This document shows, one piece after another, positions 15,801-22,937 of a stretch of DNA of 64,000 nt. The DNA comes from Sphaerisporangium sp. (GTDB lineage: Bacteria > Actinomycetota > Actinomycetes > Streptosporangiales > Streptosporangiaceae), in contig JAOPYI010000169.1 in assembly GCA_025964675.1 (NCBI GenBank), positions 1-64,000 on the forward strand, in the 5' to 3' direction. The position numbers and the translations under genes are program-made. The first letter of the stretch is position 1; each line of letters starts with the position of its first letter. The notes below the pieces were generated by a model that was given only the letters and a program-made list of their open reading frames with translations, did not search any database and was not told the origin of the DNA.

Positions 15801-17576
15801 AAGGTGCCGGAGGCCGCGCGCCGGGGCTCAGGACCGACGGTCGTGGAGGTCGGCTGGCGGGACCTCGGGCACCCCCTGCGCGCGACCCCCGGGGCGTCAG
15901 GCTCCAACGGCGTCAGCGGCGGCCCTTCCAGCGACCTGGCCGTCCTCGTGGACGCCGTGGTGGAAGCCGCCCGGCTGGCGGGTGTCGATGAGCAGCCCAG
16001 CCCGTGGCTGGCCCCGCTGCCGGAGCTGGTCCTGCTGGAGGAGTCCGCCCAGGGCGGCGACGAGGTGCCGCCGCTGCGGTTCGGCCTCACCGACCTGCCG
16101 TGGGCCCAGGACCGCCGGCCGCTTGTCCTGGACCCCGCCCACGGCGGCCACCTGCTGATCGCCGGCACGGCCAGGACCGGCAGGTCGACGGCCCTGCGCA
16201 CGCTGGCCGCCTCCATCGCCCTGCACTCCTCCCCCGAGGACGTCCACCTGCACGCGATCGACTGCGGCTCCGGCGCGCTCCTGCCGCTGGTCTCGCTCCC
16301 GCACTGCGGCGCGGTCGTGACGCGCGACCAGCTCGACCGTGTGGAACGCCTGCTCACCCGGCTGCGTTCCGAGGTCGGCCGCAGGCAGCAGCTCCTCGCC
16401 GAGGCGGGGTACGCCTCCCTGGCCGAGGCCAGGGCCGCCAACACGCCTGGCTCGCCGCTCCGGATGCCGTGGCTCGTGCTGATGCTGGACCGCTGGGAGG
16501 GCTTCGCCGCCGCCTTCGAGGGCTACGACTACGGGCGGCTGCTCGACTCGCTCATGCAGCTGCTCCGCGAGGGGCCGGCCGTGGGGTTGCGCGCGGTGGT
16601 GACCGCCGACAGGTCCGGCCTGCTCGGCCAGATCTCGACCCTGTTCGAGGACCGGCTGATCATGCGGCTGGCCGATCCCGCCGACTACGGCCTGGCCGGG
16701 CTCCCCCCGCGGAGCCTCCCCTCCTCCATGCCGCCGGGACGCGTGATCTCCATCGAGGAACAGGGTGTCGTCGAGAGCCAGGTCGCCCTGCTGTGCGATG
16801 ACCCTTCCGGGCCCGCCCAGGTCGCGGCCCTGCAGGCGCTCGCGCGTACGTCCGCCGGGCGGTTCCCCTCCGCGGGCTCGCTGCTGAGGGTGGACGCGCT
16901 GCCGATGCGGATCACCTCCACCCAGACCCTCGACCTCTCCCCCGGCTTCAAACCCCCCTCGCCGCTGTGGGCGCTGCTCGGCGCGGGCGGCGACTCGCTG
17001 GCCCCCCTCGGCGTCGACCTGCTCGCACAGGGCCCGGCGGCGGTCATCGCGGGACCGTCCCGGTCCGGCCGGTCGTCGGCGCTGCTCACGGCCGCCCGCT
17101 CGCTGCTCGGCCGGGACACGCCGCTCGCCGTCGTGGCCCCCCGCCGCAGCCCGCTGCGCGAGCTGTCCGGCGAGCCCGGCGTGCTCGCTGTCCTCGGCGG
17201 GGACGGCGAGACGGCCGACCTGCCCGGCGTGCTCGCGGACCACGACCGGTACGTCGTCATCGTGGACGACGCCGAGTTGGTGTCGCCCGACTCACCCCTC
17301 GGCCTGGCGCTGGAGAGCACGCTGCGCAGCGGCAGGGACGGCGAGCACGGGCTGCTGATCGCGGGGACGACCGGCGACCTCGCGACCGCCTACCGGGGTT
17401 TCGTGGCCGAGGCGCGCAAGGCGCGCACGGGGCTGCTGCTCTCGGTCCAGAGCCCGGCGGACGGCGACCTGTTCAACGTACGGCTTCCGCGCGGCGCGGT
17501 GGGCGGGCCGCCCGGGCGCGGCCTGCTGGTGGTCTCCGGCACGGCGACCCCGATCCAGACGGCGCTCAGCGGGTGA
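12894..17576 (+). CDS. EccC/EssC-like FtsK-SpoIIIE ATPase with FHA-like N-terminus
   Basis: A 1560-residue type VII secretion-type ATPase. Order of parts: an N-terminal ubiquitin/FHA-like region (about 1-250), two adjacent membrane helices (about 295-340, including AAVFHMWYYLLIALMTPMIM), a linker, then three FtsK/SpoIIIE modules. Module 1 has an intact P-loop GTTGAGKSELL (about 736) and Walker B LLLIIDEFAAL (about 861). Modules 2 and 3 have GTARTGRST (about 1088) and GPSRSGRSS (about 1385), with Arg in place of the P-loop Lys. Family members drive export of WXG100 proteins across the membrane, and a WXG100 gene lies convergently downstream. The other core parts (EccB, EccD, EccE, mycosin) are absent here. 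GGAGGAG precedes the ATG at 12894. Confidence 0.9.
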   Translation: MRIMLTVVSQEHGHRDVVVDGDEETTVAGLAAALKGAPEEHRGNVVRLTRARAPYGLGGQARPRGREVPSLWVDGRRLDPDAPMVAALRDGDLVTLDQRAAGSTVLAEPGGVVEIRVAGGPAAGSVHRLGLGVHIIGSDPACAVSVDDHHLPSEAAEVRVTPGEVLVRSVVAPGKAPAKMSRRARRKARQRARGKAPEIGNAGAEVVGALTRGATHTVVQLAGEPVGAPRPWPEGTPLTCGNSVLVLRATEPPDAHLDVLPEGGLAYNRPPRLRPAERRKRFEVPAEPSRGEGVRLQLLAACLPAVLGLTMAAVFHMWYYLLIALMTPMIMIGQWVSDRRHGRRKYRQDMKAYRERLAAFEAAVEKARAVNELERRAASPDPAELLLTATGPRRRLWERRSHDPDALRLRIGLADLPAEIEFVPERGASPDTAMPELPMSGAVPVSLAMRRLGVAGMTGPRDVTLGLARSLVGAAVTLHSPRDLAVVVLSANADGAAQWSWARWLPHCAPRDADCVALVGADPEAAAQRVSELAALIGERLGDDEGLGSIAPAKGWARSFLPDEEPLFASYDDRPYDVLVILDGAQVLRALPGMPQVLRQGPRAGVYTIAIDEDQRLLPEECATVVDCASEGFVRLRGGGLDAIGEILADQVSPAWCDRLARSLAPLRDVSRDDGAATLPGSVRLLDLLGLTPTGRAVAGRWRSGGRTTEVPIGVGADGPFSVDLRTDGPHALVAGTTGAGKSELLQTLICSLAVANRPDEMTFVLIDYKGGAAFKECVRLPHTVGMVSDLDEHLTQRALSSLAAEIRRRERLLLAAGAKDIDDYHELRDHAQTISGAVPAQRGASIPQSRPAAPLAPLPRLLLIIDEFAALVSELPDFVDGLVDIARRGRSLGIHLVLATQRPGGVVTADIQANTSLRIALRVTEATESADVISGPEAAHISKSTPGRCYVRSGVGAAQAVQTARVGGKVPEAARRGSGPTVVEVGWRDLGHPLRATPGASGSNGVSGGPSSDLAVLVDAVVEAARLAGVDEQPSPWLAPLPELVLLEESAQGGDEVPPLRFGLTDLPWAQDRRPLVLDPAHGGHLLIAGTARTGRSTALRTLAASIALHSSPEDVHLHAIDCGSGALLPLVSLPHCGAVVTRDQLDRVERLLTRLRSEVGRRQQLLAEAGYASLAEARAANTPGSPLRMPWLVLMLDRWEGFAAAFEGYDYGRLLDSLMQLLREGPAVGLRAVVTADRSGLLGQISTLFEDRLIMRLADPADYGLAGLPPRSLPSSMPPGRVISIEEQGVVESQVALLCDDPSGPAQVAALQALARTSAGRFPSAGSLLRVDALPMRITSTQTLDLSPGFKPPSPLWALLGAGGDSLAPLGVDLLAQGPAAVIAGPSRSGRSSALLTAARSLLGRDTPLAVVAPRRSPLRELSGEPGVLAVLGGDGETADLPGVLADHDRYVVIVDDAELVSPDSPLGLALESTLRSGRDGEHGLLIAGTTGDLATAYRGFVAEARKARTGLLLSVQSPADGDLFNVRLPRGAVGGPPGRGLLVVSGTATPIQTALSG

Positions 17577-17580
17577 CGCT

Positions 17581-17616
17581 AAAGCCCGGGGGTGGAACTC
17601 CACCCGCCGGGCCTTT
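17581..17616. terminator. bidirectional terminator hairpin between eccC-like and WXG100 genes
   Basis: AAAGCCCGG at the left pairs with CCGGGC-CTTT at the right, with inner GGTGG/CCACC pairing around a 4-nt loop. A run of A on one side and T on the other suits a two-way terminator between convergent genes. Confidence 0.7.
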
Positions 17617-17727
17617 GGGACGCATCTGTGCCGGCGCGTCGCCTGACAGCGCCCGCTACCGCCTCTGAGGTCACCGCACGCGTGCCGCCGGCTGCGGCGA
17701 ACGGCCGGCCGCCGTCGCCCGCGCGGG

Positions 17728-18000
17728 TCAGCGCGTCGCGGACTCGATGTTGCCGCGGTAGGTGGTGATGATGCGCGACGCCTCGGCCAGCTCCTCGGAC
17801 ATCCTCTGGAACGCCTGACGGTAGTTCTGCCAGGCACCGCCGAACCGCACCGCTCCCGGCCCCGTCCAGGCACTGCCGACCTTCGCGGCCTCGCGGTCGA
17901 GTGCGGCCATCGTCTGGCGCACCTGCTCCGCCTGCTGCGTGAACTGGGCGGCCATGTTCTGCATTTCCGCGGGGTCGCCGCCGAGCAAGCTCTGGCTCAT
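17728..18000 (-). CDS. WXG100-family protein
   Basis: An 89-residue helical protein of the WXG100/ESAT-6 size class, with the motif W45-T46-G47 (SAWTGPGA) in the turn between two amphipathic helices and IITTYRGNIESATR at the C-terminus. Such proteins form hairpin dimers and are exported by type VII systems. The EccC-like ATPase converges on it from the left, so they are probably functional partners but not co-transcribed. The ATG at 18000 has GAAGGAG upstream. No second esx gene is adjacent, so it may be a homodimer. Confidence 0.9.
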   Translation of the reverse strand: MSQSLLGGDPAEMQNMAAQFTQQAEQVRQTMAALDREAAKVGSAWTGPGAVRFGGAWQNYRQAFQRMSEELAEASRIITTYRGNIESATR

Positions 18001-18077
18001 GCCGGTCTCCTTCGGGGTCGTCTGCATACAGGGGGTAGCCAAACGCCCTTACCCTAGACGTCAAGCCCCTAGGATGC

Positions 18078-18099
18078 ACTGGTTATACCGACTGGTTAT
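18078..18099. repeat. direct repeat in the WXG100/carboxylase promoter region
   Basis: Two copies of ACTGGTTAT at 18078-18086 and 18091-18099, 13 bp apart, lie between the divergent WXG100 and carboxylase genes, 78 bp upstream of the WXG100 start codon. Possible activator or repressor half-sites. Confidence 0.4.
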
Positions 18100-18157
18100 C
18101 AGCACCCGCCCGTACCAACGGTCTGGGTCCCCCAGAAGAAAGCGCGGGGGGTAGGGG

Positions 18158-18186
18158 CTTACGGGAGATCAGAGGCCGCTTACACT
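18158..18186 (+). promoter_or_regulatory. candidate promoter of the acyl-CoA carboxylase gene
   Basis: CTTACG (18158-18163) and TACACT (18181-18186) are spaced 17 bp. The -10 matches four of six positions. The predicted start near 18193 gives a leader of about 38 nt that holds GGAGGAAAGG before the GTG start. Confidence 0.4.
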
Positions 18187-18230
18187 CCGTTGGAGGCGCG
18201 CAAGGCCTTTGGAGGAAAGGGACAACCTCG

Positions 18231-19973
18231 GTGCAGAAGGTCCTGATCGCCAATCGTGGCGAGATAGCGGTGCGGATCGCCCGCGCATGTAAGGACGCCG
18301 GGCTGACCGGCGTGGCGGTGTACGCCGACCAAGACCTCGACGCGCTTCACGTGCGGATGACGGACGAGGCGTACGCTCTCGGCGGGCAGTCGCCCGCGGA
18401 GACTTACCTCGACATCGGCAAGCTGCTGCGGATCGCCGCCAAGTCCGGCGCCGACGCGGTGCATCCAGGGTACGGCTTCCTGGCCGAGAACGCCGAGTTC
18501 GCCCAGGCCGTGATCGACGCGGGGCTGGTGTGGATCGGGCCGCCGCCGTCGGCGATCATCTCGCTCGGCGACAAGGTCGCCGCCCGGCACATCGCCCAGC
18601 GGGTCGGGGCTCCGCTGGTCGCGGGCACGCCCGACCCGGTGTCCGGCGTGGACGAGGTGGTGGCCTTCGCCTCCGAGCACGGCCTGCCGATCGCGATCAA
18701 GGCCGCCTTCGGCGGCGGCGGCCGCGGCCTCAAGGTGGCCCACACGATCGAGGAGATCCCCGGCCTCTACGAGTCGGCGGTGCGCGAGGCCGTGACCGCG
18801 TTCGGGCGCGGCGAGTGCTTCGTGGAGCGCTACCTCGACCGGCCCCGCCACGTGGAGACGCAGTGCCTGGCCGACAAGCACGGCCACGTCGTGGTGATCT
18901 CCACGCGCGACTGCTCGCTGCAACGGCGGCACCAGAAGCTGGTCGAGGAGGCCCCGGCCCCCTTCCTTTCGCCCGAGCAGCGTGACCTGCTTTACAACTC
19001 CTCCAAGGCCATCCTCAAGGAGGCCGGCTACGTCGGGGCGGGCACGTGCGAGTTCCTCGTCGGCCAGGACGGCACGATCTCCTTCCTGGAGGTCAACACC
19101 CGGCTGCAGGTCGAGCATCCCGTCAGCGAGGAGGTCACGGGCATCGACCTGGTACGCGAGATGTTCCGCATCGCCGACGGCGAGCCGATCGGGTACGACG
19201 ACCCGGAGGTGCGCGGGCACTCGATCGAGTTCCGGATCAACGCCGAGGACGCCGGCCGCAACTTCCTGCCGGCCCCCGGCACGCTGACCACGATGCGGGC
19301 GCCTTCGGGGCCCGGCGTGCGGCTCGACGCGGGGTACGAGGCCGGGATGACCGTGCCGCAGTCGTTCGACTCGCTGGTGGCCAAGCTGATCGTCACCGGC
19401 CGCACGCGAGCGGAGGCCCTCGCGCGCTCCCGCCGCGCGCTGGAGGAGTTCGTCGTCGACGGCATGCCGACCGTCCTGCCGTTCCACAGGGCGGTCGTGT
19501 CCGACCCCGCATTCACCGGCGAGCCGTTCACGGTGCACACCCGGTGGATCGAGACCGAGTTCACCGGCGAGATCGAGCCCTACGCCGGTGAGACCTCGAT
19601 CGAGGAGCCGGTCGAGCGCGAGCGGGTGGTCGTCGAGGTGGGCGGCAAGCGCCTGGAGGTCGTGCTGCCCGCCGCGTCCTCCATGGCCCGGCAGGCCGTC
19701 CCGAAGAAGCCCTCCCGCCGCGCCGCCGGCAAGGGATCCTCAGCGGCGGCGAGCGGAGACTCGCTGGTCAGCCCGATGCAGGGCACTATCGTCAAGGTGG
19801 CCGCCACCGATGGCGACGTCGTGCAGGCCGGTGACCCCATCGTGGTCCTCGAGGCCATGAAGATGGAGCAGCCCCTCACCGCCCACAAGGCCGGCACCGT
19901 GGCCGGTCTCGTGGCGATCGTCGGGCAGACGGTCACGGCGGGGGCCGCCATCTGCCAAATCAAGGACGCCTGA
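18231..19973 (+). CDS. acetyl/propionyl-CoA carboxylase alpha subunit (biotin carboxylase + BCCP)
   Basis: A 580-residue fusion of biotin carboxylase (about 1-450) and a C-terminal biotinyl domain. The start [20 protein letters not shown], the ATP-grasp stretch [15 protein letters not shown] and the catalytic region [20 protein letters not shown] are canonical. The biotinylation site is [11 protein letters not shown] with the target Lys at residue 544. In actinobacteria this alpha subunit joins a separate beta (carboxyltransferase) subunit, not present here, to make malonyl- or methylmalonyl-CoA for lipid and polyketide synthesis. Start GTG at 18231 is preceded by GGAGGAAAGG. The size fits the family. 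Confidence 0.93.
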   Translation: MQKVLIANRGEIAVRIARACKDAGLTGVAVYADQDLDALHVRMTDEAYALGGQSPAETYLDIGKLLRIAAKSGADAVHPGYGFLAENAEFAQAVIDAGLVWIGPPPSAIISLGDKVAARHIAQRVGAPLVAGTPDPVSGVDEVVAFASEHGLPIAIKAAFGGGGRGLKVAHTIEEIPGLYESAVREAVTAFGRGECFVERYLDRPRHVETQCLADKHGHVVVISTRDCSLQRRHQKLVEEAPAPFLSPEQRDLLYNSSKAILKEAGYVGAGTCEFLVGQDGTISFLEVNTRLQVEHPVSEEVTGIDLVREMFRIADGEPIGYDDPEVRGHSIEFRINAEDAGRNFLPAPGTLTTMRAPSGPGVRLDAGYEAGMTVPQSFDSLVAKLIVTGRTRAEALARSRRALEEFVVDGMPTVLPFHRAVVSDPAFTGEPFTVHTRWIETEFTGEIEPYAGETSIEEPVERERVVVEVGGKRLEVVLPAASSMARQAVPKKPSRRAAGKGSSAAASGDSLVSPMQGTIVKVAATDGDVVQAGDPIVVLEAMKMEQPLTAHKAGTVAGLVAIVGQTVTAGAAICQIKDA

Positions 19974-19985
19974 TCGCTCCGCTGC

Positions 19986-20018
19986 CACGGATCTCCGTAC
20001 GGATAGAGATACGGTGGC
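19986..20018 (+). terminator. imperfect hairpin after the carboxylase gene
   Basis: CCACGGATCTC pairs imperfectly with GAGATACGGTGG around a self-complementary CCGTACGG segment. No T-run follows, so termination may be partial. Confidence 0.35.
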
Positions 20019-20077
20019 TTATCGAGGAACCTAGACGACCCCCCGTTCGTCCTGTAGGGCGAAGGAGGCATATAGCC

Positions 20078-21472
20078 GTGACCACTCATTCGGTGCGCCG
20101 GGCCACAGCCGCAGTTGTGGCCATGCTGGCAGGGCTTCTCGTGCTGCTCGCGGTGTCGCCCGCGGCACATGCCGCGGCCCCACCCGATCCGAACACGATC
20201 GTGTCCGCCTGGAAGACCAACGACCCGGTCTACGTCGGGCCAGGCGTGTCTCTCAGCTCCAGCCAGATCTCCGACATCCGCGACGCGGTGAAGGGCGCGA
20301 GCAGCAAGATCTACGTCGCGGCCCTCGCCGACGGCACGGTGACCGACAATTCTTCTGCCGGACGGCTGATCACCGCCCTCGGCCAGAGCCTCTCCCAAGA
20401 GGGGCGCTCGCGGGCCACGGTGGCCGTCCTCGACGGCAACACGCTGTTCGCCGGGTCCAGCGCCATCCGCAAGACGGGCCTGGCCGGGCAGCTCGCCACC
20501 GCGGCGGTCAGCAACAACAAGGACGTCGTCTCCGGCATGAAGGACTTCGTCGACCGTGTCGACAAGGCCGTCAGCGGCGACACCAAGGGGGCGCTGAAGG
20601 CCGGCAGCTCCGCGGGCGGCGGTGGCGGCGGGGTGCTCATCGGCATCCTGGTCCTCGCGCTGGTCGGCGGCCTCGGCATCTTCTGGTACTCCCGGAAGAA
20701 GAAGCGTGACCGAGAGGCCCAGGAGGCCCGCGACCTCGCGGCGGTCAAGCAGACCGTCGAGGAGGACGTCACCAAGTTCGGCGAGGAGATCACCGCGCTC
20801 GACCTCGACGTCAAGGTGGCCGACAACCAGTCCAAGACCCAGAGCGACTGGCAGCAGGCCCTCGACTCCTACGAGCGGGCCAAGAACGAGCTCGCCGGGG
20901 CAAAGCGCGCGGACGACCTCCGCGGCGTGACCAACGCGCTGGAGGAGGGGCGTTACGCGCTCGCCTGCGTCAAGGCCCAGGTCAACAACGAGCCGCTTCC
21001 CGAGCGGCGCGCGCCGTGCTTCTTCAACCCGCAGCATGGCCCGTCCGTCCGCGACGTCCTCTGGGCCCCGCCGAACGGCGCTCCCCGTGACGTCCCCGCC
21101 TGCGCGGCCGACGCGCAGCGTGTGGAGCAGGGCTTCGACCCGCACATGCGTGAGGTCATGGTCGACGGCCAGCGCCGTCCCTACTGGGACGCCGGTCCGG
21201 CGTACGCTCCCTACGCCTCCGGGTACTACGGCGGCTTCGGTGGCGGCGACCTGATGACAGGCATGCTGATCGGCACCGTGCTCGGCGGCTCGTTCGGCGG
21301 CTGGGGCGGTGGCTTCGGCGGCGGCGGTTACGACGCCGGTTACGCCCAGGGCGTCGAGTCGGCCGGTGGTGGCGACTGGGGCGGCGGTGGTGGCGACTTC
21401 GGCGGTGGCGGCGACTTCGGTGGCGGTGGCGACTTCGGTGGCGGCGACTTCGGCGGTGGCGGCGACTGGTAG
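20078..21472 (+). CDS. TPM-domain membrane protein with Gly-rich tail
   Basis: A 464-residue protein: signal peptide (about 1-32, ending HAAA), an extracytoplasmic TPM domain (about 40-180), a membrane helix (about 190-208, VLIGILVLALVGGLGIFW), a stop-transfer RKKKR and a cytoplasmic helical domain (about 215-310) with VEEDVTKFGEEITALDLDVK and DWQQALDSYERAKNEL. The C-terminal part is Tyr- and Gly-rich and ends in FGGGGD repeats. TPM proteins are linked to membrane quality control and photosystem repair elsewhere; the role in actinobacteria is unknown. The cytoplasmic domain is homologous to that of the next gene. GTG start at 20078 with GAAGGAGG upstream. Confidence 0.85.
   Translation: MTTHSVRRATAAVVAMLAGLLVLLAVSPAAHAAAPPDPNTIVSAWKTNDPVYVGPGVSLSSSQISDIRDAVKGASSKIYVAALADGTVTDNSSAGRLITALGQSLSQEGRSRATVAVLDGNTLFAGSSAIRKTGLAGQLATAAVSNNKDVVSGMKDFVDRVDKAVSGDTKGALKAGSSAGGGGGGVLIGILVLALVGGLGIFWYSRKKKRDREAQEARDLAAVKQTVEEDVTKFGEEITALDLDVKVADNQSKTQSDWQQALDSYERAKNELAGAKRADDLRGVTNALEEGRYALACVKAQVNNEPLPERRAPCFFNPQHGPSVRDVLWAPPNGAPRDVPACAADAQRVEQGFDPHMREVMVDGQRRPYWDAGPAYAPYASGYYGGFGGGDLMTGMLIGTVLGGSFGGWGGGFGGGGYDAGYAQGVESAGGGDWGGGGGDFGGGGDFGGGGDFGGGDFGGGGDW
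21376..21470 (+). repeat. GGN-repeat tract encoding the FGGGGD tail
   Basis: Imperfect copies of a unit of about 15-18 bp built on GACTTCGGTGGCGGTGGC encode the tail repeats of the TPM protein. The purine-rich strand and repeat units make it prone to slippage. Confidence 0.75.
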
Positions 21473-21541
21473 TCCCGACGCCTCCTTGAGGCAACGGCCG
21501 GTTTCCTCGGCCCGCGGTTGATCGCCAGACACGTGTTCCAC

Positions 21542-21572
21542 AGAGCCCCGGCGGGCCCACCGCCGGGGCTCT
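21542..21572 (+). terminator. strong terminator hairpin
   Basis: A perfect 13-bp stem AGAGCCCCGGCGG/CCGCCGGGGCTCT with a 5-nt GCCCA loop, 70 bp after the TPM gene stop and before the pentapeptide gene. Confidence 0.8.
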
Positions 21573-21694
21573 TCGCGTGTCTGGGTCCCGGGCTCTCTTC
21601 GGGCATCGGGGTCGCGAAAGCGATCTGCAAGGCGCGTGCAACCCCGCGTATATGATCACCTGCCACACTCGGCACAGTTGTCGAGGAGGCCGCG

Positions 21695-22924
21695 TTGCGT
21701 TCCATCCCCCTGGCCCTGATCGCCGGGCTGTTCGTCCTTGTCATGCCGGCCGTCCCGGCGGCGGCCCTGGCGTCCGTCACGGCCCCGGCGTCGGCGAAAG
21801 CCGTGCTGGCGGTGCCGTGCAAGCCCGGATCGGGCGCCAAGCTGCGAGGCAGGAACTTCACCCACGGGGCCGTGCTCCCGAAGGACCTGCGCTGTGCGGA
21901 TCTCACCAACGCCAAGCTGGACAAGGTCGACTTCAGCCAGAAGGACCTGACGGGCGCCATCCTCAGGAACGCCTCGATGAAGGAGGCCGACCTCATCCAG
22001 GCCCACCTCGAGTACGCGGACATGACCGGCGCCGATCTGTCCGACGCCGACCTCGGGCAGATGCAGGCCAAGCACGCCACCCTGCGAGGGGCGATCCTCA
22101 CCGACGCCAACGCGGCCCAGGCGGAGTTCCCGCATGCCGACCTCACCGAGGCGATCATGGCCAGGGCCGAGATGACCCAGGTCGACCTGACGGACGCCAC
22201 GCTGGTGGACGCGGACCTCAACCAGGTGACCCTGGGGCAGATCCGGGGCAGGAACGCCGACTTCACCCGGGCCAAGATGCGCGACGTCAAGCTCGGGCAG
22301 GCCGGGCTCCAGTTCGCGGTGTTCAAGGGCGCCAACCTCACGAAGGCGGACTTCACCCAGGCCCAGCTGAGCGGCACCGACTTCACGGGCGCGACGGTCG
22401 AGGGGGCGTCCTTCACCCAGGCGCATGATCTCGACCTCACCGGAGCGCTGGGCAAGGGGGTGGGTATAGCCGTCAACGCCACCGGCGGCACCACCGGCGG
22501 CGCCTCGGACCTGCCCGTGGCCGGCGACGGCACCGATCCGGGTCGGCCGCTCGCGAGCGGCGGCGGGCTCGGGCTGGTCCTGGTGATCCTCAGCGGTGTG
22601 GGGCTGAGCATGACCTTGATCCTTTGGGGGGTGTCCCACCGGCGCAGGGCCGAGCGCACCACACGGTTCGCCGCGGCGCGCCGTACCGCCGAGGAGGACG
22701 TGACCAGGCTCGGCGAGGAGATCGACTCACTCGACTTCGACTACAAGATCAACCACATGAACACCAGCGGCGTGGACCCGGACTGGCGGCGCGCGCTGGA
22801 CGCGTACGAAGCCGCCAAGCAGTCGCTGAACGGCGCCCAGAGCGTCCCCCAGCTCACCGGCGTGGCCGCGGCCGTACACGACGGGCGCGACGCGCTCGGG
22901 CGCGTCAGATCCCGTCTGACATGA
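21695..22924 (+). CDS. secreted pentapeptide-repeat membrane protein
   Basis: A 409-residue protein: signal peptide (about 1-30), an extracytoplasmic pentapeptide-repeat solenoid (about 50-250, many A-D/N-L/F-x-x units such as ANLTKADFTQAQLSGTDFTG), a Gly/Thr linker, one membrane helix (about 288-310, LGLVLVILSGVGLSMTLILW) and a cytoplasmic domain (about 315-409) with AEEDVTRLGEEIDSLDFDYK and DWRRALDAYEAAKQSL. That last domain matches the cytoplasmic domain of the TPM protein just upstream. Start is TTG at 21695, chosen because GGAGG lies 6 nt before it and the encoded signal peptide starts there. It converges on the flavoprotein gene. Confidence 0.83.
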   Translation: MRSIPLALIAGLFVLVMPAVPAAALASVTAPASAKAVLAVPCKPGSGAKLRGRNFTHGAVLPKDLRCADLTNAKLDKVDFSQKDLTGAILRNASMKEADLIQAHLEYADMTGADLSDADLGQMQAKHATLRGAILTDANAAQAEFPHADLTEAIMARAEMTQVDLTDATLVDADLNQVTLGQIRGRNADFTRAKMRDVKLGQAGLQFAVFKGANLTKADFTQAQLSGTDFTGATVEGASFTQAHDLDLTGALGKGVGIAVNATGGTTGGASDLPVAGDGTDPGRPLASGGGLGLVLVILSGVGLSMTLILWGVSHRRRAERTTRFAAARRTAEEDVTRLGEEIDSLDFDYKINHMNTSGVDPDWRRALDAYEAAKQSLNGAQSVPQLTGVAAAVHDGRDALGRVRSRLT

Positions 22925-22937
22925 GCAGAGTGTGGGA

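Noticed and set aside
21376-21470. CRISPR-like array
   Set aside because: The repeats are in frame, encode Gly-rich units, and have no unique spacers.
19580-21541. A long open frame on the minus strand opposite the carboxylase and TPM genes
   Set aside because: Composition is Ala/Val/Glu/His-rich repeats caused by the opposite strand's Gly tract; the plus-strand genes have clear domains.
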